DNA of 64,000 bases from Sphingomonas sp. (GTDB lineage: Bacteria; Pseudomonadota; Alphaproteobacteria; Sphingomonadales; Sphingomonadaceae), in contig NZ_QFOB01000012.1 in the NCBI RefSeq assembly GCF_003248515.1, forward strand, positions 62,001 to 126,000. The letters run 5' to 3'. Position 1 is the first letter of the stretch; each line of letters opens with the position of its first letter. The translations under genes and the position numbers were made by a program. This document shows, in pieces, positions 56,905-64,000 of the stretch. The notes under the pieces are model-generated. The model saw nothing but the letters and a program-made list of their open reading frames with translations. It did not search any database and was not told where the DNA came from.

Positions 56905-59190
56905 ATGGCCGACAGCGAGACACGCAAGCTGCAGGTCGCCAATGCGCGACCGGACGATTCTGGGCGCGGCCTCGCCCGCCTTTCCCGTTCCACCATGGGC
57001 GCCCTGGGCCTCACCGAAGGCGACGTCGTCGAGATTGTGGGCCGCCGGGGGACACCGGCCCGCGCCGTGCTGCCCTACCCGGAGGATGAGGGGCTCGATA
57101 TCCTGCGGCTGGATGGCCTCCAGCGCGCCAATGCCGGCATCGGATCGGGCGATTATGTCGAGGTGCGCAAGGCCGTGAGCCAGCCGGCGCAGCGTGTGGT
57201 TTTCGCGCCCGCGCAGCAGAATCTGCGGTTGCAGGGGTCGGGCGAGGCGCTGAAGCGCAGCTTCGGCATGCGGCCGATCACGGCGGGCGATGTCGTCGCC
57301 ACCACCGGCCAGCAGCGGCTGGATCAGGGCGACATGCCGTCTGCGCTGCGCACGATGCTCAACGCGCCGGCTTTTTCGTTGCAGGAAATCCGGCTGACCG
57401 TGATTTCCACGACGCCCAAGGGCATCGTTCATATCGACGAGAATACCGACGTCGAGCTGCGCACCGAATATACGCCGGTGCGCGAGGATGGCGGCCGCCG
57501 CGCGGACGTGACCTATGACGATATCGGCGGGCTCGGCGCCACGGTGGATCAGGTCCGCGAGATGGTGGAGCTGCCGCTGCGCTATCCGGAGCTGTTCCAG
57601 CGCCTCGGCGTGGATCCGCCCAAGGGCGTGCTGCTCTATGGCCCTCCGGGCACCGGCAAGACGCGCCTCGCGCGCGCCGTGGCGAACGAAAGCCATGCGC
57701 ATTTCTTCCTGATCAACGGTCCGGAGATCATGGGCTCGGCCTATGGCGAGTCTGAAAAGCGCCTGCGCGAGATTTTCGAGGAGGCGACGCAGAATGCGCC
57801 CTCGATCATCTTCATCGACGAGATCGATTCGATCGCACCCAAGCGCGGGCAGACGACCGGCGAGGCGGAAAAGCGCCTCGTCGCCCAGTTGCTCACGTTG
57901 ATGGACGGGCTGGAGCCGCGCGCGAACCTCGTCATCATCGCGGCCACCAATCGGCCGGAGGCGCTGGACGAGGCGCTGCGGCGCCCCGGCCGCTTCGATC
58001 GCGAGATCGTGATCGGCGTGCCGGACGAGCGCGGACGGCGCGAGATATTGGGCATCCATGCGCGGGGCATGCCGCTGGGCGATCGGGTGGATCTGGATGA
58101 GCTGGCGCGCCAGACCTATGGCTTTGTCGGTGCGGATCTGGCCGCGCTGGCGCGCGAGGCGGCGATCGAGGCGGTGCGGCGGATCATGCCGCGCCTGAAC
58201 CTTGAGGAGAAGACGATCCCGCCCGAGGTGCTGGATACGCTTTCGGTGACGCGCGAGGATTTCCAGGAGGCGATCAAGCGCGTCCAGCCTTCGGCCATGC
58301 GCGAAGTGATGGTGCAAGCGCCGAACGTGGGCTGGGACGATGTCGGTGGCCTCGACGAGGCGCGCGAGCGGCTGCGCGAAGGCGTGGAACTGCCGCTCAA
58401 GGATCCCGAGGCGTTTCGCCGGCTGGGCATCCGCCCGGCCAAGGGCTTCCTGCTATATGGGCCGCCCGGAACGGGCAAGACGCTGCTTGCGAAGGCGGTG
58501 GCGCGCGAGGCGCAGGCCAATTTCATCGCCACCAAATCCAGCGACCTTCTCTCCAAATGGTATGGCGAGAGCGAGCAGCAGATTGCGCGGCTCTTTTCCC
58601 GCGCGCGGCAGGTGGCGCCCTGCGTGATCTTCATCGACGAGCTGGACAGCCTCGTCCCCGCGCGGGGCGGGGGGCTGGGCGAGCCGGCGGTGACGGAGCG
58701 TGTGGTCAACACGATCCTGGCCGAGATGGACGGGCTGGAGGAATTGCAGTCGGTCGTCGTGATCGGCGCGACCAACCGGCCCAACCTGATCGATCCGGCC
58801 CTGCTGCGGCCGGGCCGGCTGGATGAACTGATCTACGTCTCCGTGCCCGACGAAGCCGGGCGCCGGCGGATCCTCGGCATCCACACCGCGAAGATGCCGC
58901 TGGCCGACGATGTCGATCTCGACGGGCTGGCGCGCCGGACCGAGCGTTTCTCGGGCGCCGATCTTGAGGATCTGGTGCGTCGGGCGGGGTTGGGCGCGCT
59001 CCGGGAATCGCTGGAGACGCGGCAGGTGACGGCGGCGCATTTCGCGCGTGCGCTGGAAGAGACGCGCGCTTCCGTGACGCCTGAGATCGAGCGCGAATAT
59101 GAGCAGATCCAGGCGCGGCTGAAGCAGGATTCGCTCGCGCTGGAGCCGATCGGCTTCGTCTCGCCGGGCATGCTCAAGCCGCGCAGCTAG
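56905..59190 (+). CDS. CDC48/p97-like double AAA+ ATPase
   Basis: 761 residues from ATG 56905 (AAGGAG 9 nt upstream). An N-domain of about 190 residues with CDC48-like double-psi barrel features (RLSRSTMGALGLTEGDVVEI) precedes two AAA+ modules. D1: Walker A GPPGTGKTRLARAVAN near 246-253, Walker B IIFIDEIDSIAPKR, pore loop SAYGESEKR. D2: Walker A GPPGTGKTLLAKAVA near 518-525, Walker B VIFIDELDSLVPAR, pore loop KWYGESEQQ. Arginine-finger sequences (RRPGRFDRE, LRPGRLDEL) are present. Archaeal and eukaryal relatives unfold tagged or damaged proteins; the bacterial role is poorly known. Divergent from lysR. Confidence 0.93.
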   Translation: MADSETRKLQVANARPDDSGRGLARLSRSTMGALGLTEGDVVEIVGRRGTPARAVLPYPEDEGLDILRLDGLQRANAGIGSGDYVEVRKAVSQPAQRVVFAPAQQNLRLQGSGEALKRSFGMRPITAGDVVATTGQQRLDQGDMPSALRTMLNAPAFSLQEIRLTVISTTPKGIVHIDENTDVELRTEYTPVREDGGRRADVTYDDIGGLGATVDQVREMVELPLRYPELFQRLGVDPPKGVLLYGPPGTGKTRLARAVANESHAHFFLINGPEIMGSAYGESEKRLREIFEEATQNAPSIIFIDEIDSIAPKRGQTTGEAEKRLVAQLLTLMDGLEPRANLVIIAATNRPEALDEALRRPGRFDREIVIGVPDERGRREILGIHARGMPLGDRVDLDELARQTYGFVGADLAALAREAAIEAVRRIMPRLNLEEKTIPPEVLDTLSVTREDFQEAIKRVQPSAMREVMVQAPNVGWDDVGGLDEARERLREGVELPLKDPEAFRRLGIRPAKGFLLYGPPGTGKTLLAKAVAREAQANFIATKSSDLLSKWYGESEQQIARLFSRARQVAPCVIFIDELDSLVPARGGGLGEPAVTERVVNTILAEMDGLEELQSVVVIGATNRPNLIDPALLRPGRLDELIYVSVPDEAGRRRILGIHTAKMPLADDVDLDGLARRTERFSGADLEDLVRRAGLGALRESLETRQVTAAHFARALEETRASVTPEIEREYEQIQARLKQDSLALEPIGFVSPGMLKPRS

Positions 59191-59232
59191 GCGGATCCGG
59201 GCCGTTGGGCCGGGGGTTGGGCAGGCGGGAAC

Positions 59233-59268
59233 CCCGGGCTTCGGGCGGGGTGCTCGCCGCCCGGGTTT
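59233..59268 (+). terminator. Terminator after the cdc48-like gene
   Basis: CCCGGGC (59233-59239) pairs with GCCCGGG (59259-59265), with an inner GGCG/CGCC pairing, followed by a short TTT. It sits between convergent genes. Confidence 0.55.
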
Positions 59269-59302
59269 ACCCCTCCGGCAGGGAGCCGCATTTCTCCGCC
59301 GG

Positions 59303-59623
59303 CTATCGCGCCCAGCGATAGCCGCGCGTCACGCCCGCGACGATCACCTCGTAATTCTCATACCATTCGGCCCGGCCCCGTGCGCGGATGGCGGCATGGC
59401 CCGCATGATTGCGCCAGGCGATCGCGGCTTCTTCATCGGCCCAGTAGCTGATCGTGATTCCGTGCCCGTCCGTGTCGCGCACGCTATCGATACCGAGAAA
59501 GCCGGGCTGGCGCCGCGCCTCCTCGTCCATCATCTTCGCGGCGGCGGCATAGCCCGCTTCATCAAGCCCATTGCGCAGGCTGCGGAAGATCACCGCGATG
59601 CCGGAACGTTTCGTCTCGTCCAT
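59303..59623 (-). CDS. Antibiotic-biosynthesis-monooxygenase (ABM) fold protein
   Basis: 106 residues; GGGGAGG immediately precedes the ATG. GIAVIFRSLRNGLDEAGYAA, RQPGFLGIDSVRDTDGHGIT and ISYWADEEAAIAWRNHAGH-like elements are those of the ferredoxin-like ABM fold, where a Trp-x-x-H motif (here WRNHAGH) is common. Such small proteins are quinol monooxygenases or haem-degrading enzymes in some cases; no specific substrate can be inferred. Confidence 0.82.
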   Translation of the reverse strand: MDETKRSGIAVIFRSLRNGLDEAGYAAAAKMMDEEARRQPGFLGIDSVRDTDGHGITISYWADEEAAIAWRNHAGHAAIRARGRAEWYENYEVIVAGVTRGYRWAR

Positions 59624-59726
59624 GACCTCCCCTCTTTGGATTGCGTTGGTCCGGATGACGCCTCGCTTGCGTTTGCGTTGCGCATTTGCGACGGGTCAAA
59701 ATTCGGAAAGTTCAAAGGACGATAAG

Positions 59727-60350
59727 ATGACCTCACCTTCGGGGGAGCAGGTGCTCAAGCGGAGCGGTACACGCCGCGGGAAGGCCAAGCTGGGGCCGAT
59801 GGGCATGTTCTTCCGGGAATTCCTGAGGCATCCCGTGATGGTCGGCTCGATCATTCCTTCGTCCAACAAGCTGATCGGCCACATGCTCTCCCGCACGGAT
59901 TGGGAGAATACCAGGCTTTTCGTGGAATATGGGCCGGGCGTAGGCACGTTCACGCAGGCAATCCTCGATCGGCTGGGGCCGGATGGCACCTATATCGCGA
60001 TCGATACGAACCGCGAATTCATCGACTATCTTGGCGATCGCTTCCACGATCCGCGCTTCGTCCCCGTCCATGGCTCGGCCACCGACGTTCGCCAGATCAT
60101 CGCCGACAATGGCCATGAGCATGCCGATTATGTCCTTTCCGGCCTGCCTTTCTCCACGCTGCCGCCGGGAATCGGCCCGAAGATCGCAATCGAGACGCAT
60201 GCGGCGCTCCGCGTGGGCGGCGCCTTCCTTGTCTATCAGTTCAATCCGAAATGCCGCGATTTCATGGCGCTGGCGTTCGATCGCATCGATCACGCCTTCG
60301 AGCCGATCAACATTCCCCCGGCCCAGCTCTACTGGGGCTGGAAGGACTGA
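59727..60350 (+). CDS. PmtA-like SAM-dependent methyltransferase
   Basis: 207 residues; AAAGGA lies upstream of ATG 59727. FFREFLRHPVMVGSIIPSSN opens the protein, then the SAM site VEYGPGVGTFTQAIL, an acidic ribose-binding AIDTNREF, and SGLPFSTLPPGI. This pattern matches small bacterial phospholipid N-methyltransferases of the PmtA type, which methylate phosphatidylethanolamine; an rRNA-dimethylase-like origin is also visible in the motif order. Activity on lipids is inferred. An open frame upstream was ignored for lack of a good start. Confidence 0.82.
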   Translation: MTSPSGEQVLKRSGTRRGKAKLGPMGMFFREFLRHPVMVGSIIPSSNKLIGHMLSRTDWENTRLFVEYGPGVGTFTQAILDRLGPDGTYIAIDTNREFIDYLGDRFHDPRFVPVHGSATDVRQIIADNGHEHADYVLSGLPFSTLPPGIGPKIAIETHAALRVGGAFLVYQFNPKCRDFMALAFDRIDHAFEPINIPPAQLYWGWKD

Positions 60351-60378
60351 CCGCCACGAGGCTGCCCGAAGCCGCGCT

Positions 60379-60405
60379 GTCATCCTGAACCGGGTTCAGG
60401 ATGAC
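60379..60405. repeat. Perfect 27-bp palindromic repeat
   Basis: GTCATCCTGAACC and its exact complement flank a single central G (60379-60391, 60393-60405). It has the form of dispersed intergenic palindromes I associate with sphingomonads, and lies between the methyltransferase and gltB ends. Confidence 0.75.
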
Positions 60406-60482
60406 GTGAACGGATTATCGCGGGCGCGGGGCCAGACGTCAGACCCCTCCAGTCTCACCTTTCCGCAGCCGCGTCGTTCAGC

Positions 60483-60505
60483 GCCTCTCCCGTGAGGGGA
60501 GAGGC
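60483..60505. repeat. Nine-bp hairpin downstream of gltB
   Basis: GCCTCTCCC (60483-60491), loop GTGAG, GGGAGAGGC (60497-60505), 9 nt past the gltB stop. Probably serves as the gltB 3'-end structure; no T-tract on the minus strand. It again resembles a dispersed repeat. Confidence 0.6.
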
Positions 60506-60514
60506 AGCGGCGGA

Positions 60515-63500
60515 TTACTCCGCCGCCACCATCTCCGCATCCTGATCGTCCAGCGGCTGTTCGAGCCGCGTGACCATCTCCTTCGGCACCACCTGCCAGA
60601 AACGATCCCGCCAGCGATCCCAATCGTCGAGGATCGTGTTGGACCATTTGCTGTCGGTCGCGATCGCATGCGCCGCGATCAGCGATCGCAGGCGCTGCTC
60701 CCAATAGGTGGAGGCGAGGCGCTGCCAGAGGATGCTCTCCGGATTGGCGTGGGCCGGGAAGCTGCCATCCTCATCCAGCACGAAGGCCATGCCGCCCGTC
60801 ATCCCCGCGCCGAAATTCTCGCCCGTGCGGCCGAGGATCACGGCGGTGCCGCCGGTCATATATTCGCAGCCGTTCGCGCCGCAGCCTTCCACCACCACGG
60901 TCGCGCCCGAATTGCGCACCGCGAAACGCTCGCCCGCCTGGCCCGCCGCATAGAGCTTGCCCGAAGTCGCGCCGTAGAGGACGGTATTGCCGATGATCGT
61001 GTTGGCGCGGCTTTCCAGCGGGCTGGAGACCGTGGGCCGCACGATGATCGTGCCACCTGAAAGCCCCTTGCCCACATAGTCATTGGCCTCGCCCATCACT
61101 TCCAGCGTGAGGCCCTTGACCGAGAAGGCGCCCAGCGACTGGCCGGCCGAGCCGCGCAGCTTCACATGGACATGGCCTTCGGCAAGCGAGTCCATGCCAT
61201 ATTTGGAGGTGATCTCGGCCGAGAAGCGCGTGCCCACGGCACGATGCGTGTTCCGCACCGTATAGGTGAGCTGCATCTTCTCGCGCCGTTCGAACACGGC
61301 CTTGGCATCGCGGATCATCTGCGCGTCCAGGCTGTCCGGCACCTCGTTGCGGAAGGTGTCGATCTGGAAGCGACGCTTGTCGTCCGCCGCGTCCACCTTG
61401 GCGAGGATCGGGTTGAGATCCAGATCGTCGAGATGCTCGGCCCCGCGGCTCACCTGCCGCAGCAATTCGGTGCGGCCGATGATCGCATCCAGGCTGGGCA
61501 CGCCCAGCCGCGCCAGGATCTCGCGCACCTCCTCGGCGATGAAGGTCATCAGGTTGATGACCTTTTCAGGCGTGCCGACGAATTTCTGGCGCAGCGCCTC
61601 GTCCTGCGTGCAGACGCCCACCGGGCAGGTGTTCGAATGGCACTGGCGCACCATGATGCAGCCCATCGCGACCAGGCTCAGCGTGCCGATGCCGAATTCC
61701 TCGGCGCCCAATATGGCGGCGATCACGATGTCGCGGCCGGTCTTGAGGCCGCCGTCCGTACGCAGCTTCACGCGGTGGCGCAGGCCGTTGAGCGTCAGCA
61801 CCTGGTTGACCTCGCTGAGGCCCATTTCCCACGGCGTGCCGGCAAACTTCACGCTGGTCTGCGGGGAGGCGCCCGTGCCGCCGACATTGCCGGCGACGAG
61901 GATCGCATCCGCATGCGCCTTGGCGACGCCCGCCGCCACCGTGCCGATGCCGGCCGAGGAGACGAGCTTCACGCAGACGCGCGCGCGCGGGTTGATCTGC
62001 TTCAGATCGTAGATGAGCTGCGCCAGATCCTCGATCGAATAGATGTCGTGATGCGGCGGCGGCGAGATGAGCGTCACGCCCGGCGTCGAATGCCGCAGCT
62101 TCGCGATCATCTCGGTCACCTTGAAGCCGGGCAGCTGCCCGCCCTCGCCGGGCTTGGCACCCTGCGCGACCTTGATCTCCACCTCTTCGGCAGAGCCGAG
62201 ATATTCGGCGGTGACGCCGAAGCGGCCCGAGGCGATCTGCTTGATGACCGAATTGGCGTTGTCGCCATTCTCATAGGGCTTGAAGCGGCGCTTATCCTCG
62301 CCGCCCTCGCCCGAAACGGCCTTCGCGCCGATGCGGTTCATCGCGATCGCCAGCGTCTCGTGCGCCTCCGGGGAAAGCGCGCCAAGGCTCATGCCGGGCG
62401 TGACGAAGCGCTTGCGGATTTCGGTGATCGCCTCGACCGAATCGATCGGGATCGGCTCCCTGGCCCAGTTGAACTCCAGGAGATCGCGCAGATAGATGGG
62501 GGGCAGATCGCGCACCCCGCGCGAAAATTGCAGATACTGGCTGTAGCTGTCGTTCGTCACCGACGTCTGCAGCAGATGCATCAGCTGGGCCGAATAGGCA
62601 TGGCTCTCACCGCCCGAACGCTGGCGATAGAAGCCGCCGATGGGCAGCGTGGAGACGCCCTCGTCGAACGCGGGATCGTGGCGCAGCTTCGCCGAATATT
62701 GCAGCGACGCATAGCCTTCGCCCGAAATCTTCGTGGGCATGCCCGGAAAGAGATCGTTGACGAGCGCGCGGCTGAGGCCGACCGCCTCGAAATTATAGCC
62801 GCCACGATAGGAGGAGATCACCGCGATCCCCATCTTCGACATGATCTTGAGCAGGCCCTCGTCGATCGCCTTGCGCCAGCGCTTGAAGCAATCCTTGAGC
62901 GGCAGATCGCCGAACAGGCCGCGCGCATGGCGGTCCGCGATCGCGGCCTCCGCCAGATAGGCGTTCACCGTGGTGGCGCCCACGCCGATCAGCACCGCAT
63001 AATAATGGGTGTCGAGGCACTCCGCCGAGCGCACGTTCACCGAGGCATAGGAGCGCAGCCCCTTGCGCACGAGATGCGTGTGCACGGCGGCCGCCGCCAG
63101 CACCATCGCGATCGATACGCGCTCGGCCGATACGCCCTCGTCCGTCAGGAACAGCTCGCTCTTGCCCTCGCGCACGGCCTGCTCCGCCTCGGCCCGCACG
63201 CGGGCGATGGCGTGGCGCAGCGAATCCGGGCCGCCATTGGCCGCATAGGTGCAATCGATCTCCGCGTGGCTGCTCGCGAAATGCGCCTTCAGCGTCGCCC
63301 AGTCGGTGCTGGTCAGCACCGGCGAATCCAGCACGAGCACGCCCGATTGCTGGGCTTCCGTGTCGAGGATGTTGGCGAGATTTCCGAAGCGCGTCTTCAG
63401 GCTCATCACGCGGGTTTCGCGCAGGGAGTCGATCGGCGGATTGGTCACCTGGCTGAAATTCTGGCGGAAGAAATGGCTGATGAGCCGCGCTTTGTCGGAA

Positions 63501-64000
63501 ATGACGGCCAGCGGCGTATCGTCGCCCATCGATCCCACCGCTTCCTTCGCGGTTTCGACCTGGGGCGCGAGGATCAGCTCCATATCCTCCATCGTCTGGC
63601 CCGCCGCTACCTGGCGACGGATCAGTTCGGCACGGCTATATTGCGGCACATGGTTGCCCGATGGCGCGGGCAGATCGTCCAGCGTGCGGAAGCCCTTCAC
63701 CCATTCCGCATAGGGGGCTTCGGCCGCGATGCGCGTCTTGATCTCCGCATCCTCGTAGAAGCGGCCTTCCACGAGATCGATCGCGATCATCTGGCCGGGG
63801 CCCATGCGGCCCTTCGCCACGGCCGAGCTTTCCGGCACGACGACCATGCCCGCTTCCGAACCCACGATCAGCAGATTGTCCGCCGTGCGCAGCGTGCGCA
63901 GCGGGCGCAGCGCGTTGCGATCGACGCCGGCCACCACCCAGCGGCCGTCCGTCATCGCCAGCGCGGCCGGGCCGTCCCACGGCTCCATCACGCTCGCGAA
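60515..64000 (-). CDS. gltB: Glutamate synthase large subunit, partial (N-terminus outside window)
   Basis: 1161 codons plus stop are present; the usual length is about 1500, so roughly the first quarter (including the catalytic Cys of the amidotransferase domain) is beyond position 64000. The visible part starts in the glutaminase domain (FASVMEPWDGPAALAMTDGR), continues through the central domain, the FMN-binding synthase domain (PGEGGQLPGFKVTEMIAKLR, SPPPHHDIYSIEDLAQLIYD) with the 3Fe-4S cysteines in GCIMVRQCHSNTCPVGVCTQ, and the C-terminal beta-helix domain. With GltD it makes two glutamates from glutamine and 2-oxoglutarate using NADPH. Confidence 0.97.
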   Translation of the reverse strand, partial: FASVMEPWDGPAALAMTDGRWVVAGVDRNALRPLRTLRTADNLLIVGSEAGMVVVPESSAVAKGRMGPGQMIAIDLVEGRFYEDAEIKTRIAAEAPYAEWVKGFRTLDDLPAPSGNHVPQYSRAELIRRQVAAGQTMEDMELILAPQVETAKEAVGSMGDDTPLAVISDKARLISHFFRQNFSQVTNPPIDSLRETRVMSLKTRFGNLANILDTEAQQSGVLVLDSPVLTSTDWATLKAHFASSHAEIDCTYAANGGPDSLRHAIARVRAEAEQAVREGKSELFLTDEGVSAERVSIAMVLAAAAVHTHLVRKGLRSYASVNVRSAECLDTHYYAVLIGVGATTVNAYLAEAAIADRHARGLFGDLPLKDCFKRWRKAIDEGLLKIMSKMGIAVISSYRGGYNFEAVGLSRALVNDLFPGMPTKISGEGYASLQYSAKLRHDPAFDEGVSTLPIGGFYRQRSGGESHAYSAQLMHLLQTSVTNDSYSQYLQFSRGVRDLPPIYLRDLLEFNWAREPIPIDSVEAITEIRKRFVTPGMSLGALSPEAHETLAIAMNRIGAKAVSGEGGEDKRRFKPYENGDNANSVIKQIASGRFGVTAEYLGSAEEVEIKVAQGAKPGEGGQLPGFKVTEMIAKLRHSTPGVTLISPPPHHDIYSIEDLAQLIYDLKQINPRARVCVKLVSSAGIGTVAAGVAKAHADAILVAGNVGGTGASPQTSVKFAGTPWEMGLSEVNQVLTLNGLRHRVKLRTDGGLKTGRDIVIAAILGAEEFGIGTLSLVAMGCIMVRQCHSNTCPVGVCTQDEALRQKFVGTPEKVINLMTFIAEEVREILARLGVPSLDAIIGRTELLRQVSRGAEHLDDLDLNPILAKVDAADDKRRFQIDTFRNEVPDSLDAQMIRDAKAVFERREKMQLTYTVRNTHRAVGTRFSAEITSKYGMDSLAEGHVHVKLRGSAGQSLGAFSVKGLTLEVMGEANDYVGKGLSGGTIIVRPTVSSPLESRANTIIGNTVLYGATSGKLYAAGQAGERFAVRNSGATVVVEGCGANGCEYMTGGTAVILGRTGENFGAGMTGGMAFVLDEDGSFPAHANPESILWQRLASTYWEQRLRSLIAAHAIATDSKWSNTILDDWDRWRDRFWQVVPKEMVTRLEQPLDDQDAEMVAAE

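Overview
The window is a GC-rich bacterial chromosome segment, most likely from a sphingomonad (Alphaproteobacteria, Sphingomonadales). The reasons are an uninterrupted str-S10-spc-alpha ribosomal superoperon lacking rpsD, rpmJ and infA, a PEPxxWA-type sorting tail, the alphaproteobacterial block Suv3-like helicase / S4 protein / fdxA / carD, a K+-independent-type H+-pyrophosphatase, and intergenic inverted repeats of the kind I associate with sphingomonads. No tRNA, rRNA, IS element, prophage or CRISPR array was recognised. LAYOUT: (1) 1-5920: the end of a probable dihydrolipoamide dehydrogenase, then four envelope-glycan genes as two convergent pairs. Two polytopic GT-C-like proteins, one of GT22/Alg9-PIG-B type, face a GT2-GtrA fusion plus a GT39-like protein. 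(2) 6035-8684: three exported proteins of unknown role, one with a ClpP-like serine-protease fold signature. (3) 8758-30927: rpsL-rpsG-fusA-tuf, rpsJ...rpmC, rpsQ...rpmD, rplO-secY-adk and rpsM-rpsK-rpoA-rplQ. The array starts at a consensus-like promoter and closes at a strong intrinsic terminator. Two foreign-looking genes interrupt it: an acyltransferase-3 between rpmD and rplO, and an antisense-oriented soluble PAS-PAS chemoreceptor-like gene between adk and rpsM. Many intercistronic gaps carry hairpins, some with T-tracts, suggesting graded expression through internal attenuation or RNA processing. (4) 31059-46566: prolyl oligopeptidase, hppA, thiL, a creatininase-family protein, a YihY-type membrane protein, RecQ, an M3 peptidase, a PEPxxWA protein, an Atm1-type ABC exporter and an M23 peptidase. 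(5) 46762-50912: Suv3-like helicase, S4 protein, ferredoxin FdxA and CarD. (6) 50963-60350: a D-amino-acid-oxidase-like flavoprotein with permuted motif order, a DUF2807 beta-repeat protein, a DUF1489 protein, MgtE, a cyclophilin, a LysR regulator divergent from a CDC48/p97-like AAA ATPase, an ABM monooxygenase and a PmtA-like methyltransferase. (7) 60515-64000: the C-terminal three quarters of glutamate synthase large subunit. HOW THE GENES FIT: the core is translation, transcription and protein export (ribosomal proteins, EF-G, EF-Tu, RpoA, SecY). Flanking genes serve envelope glycans, periplasmic proteolysis, energy and metal handling (HppA, MgtE, Atm1-type exporter, FdxA) and stress or growth control (CarD, CDC48-like). 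The observations I rate highest are the motif-permuted DAAO-like enzyme, Arg rather than Lys at S12 position 88, the acyltransferase inside the spc operon, and a promoter-to-terminator unit in the lysR/cdc48 intergenic region.
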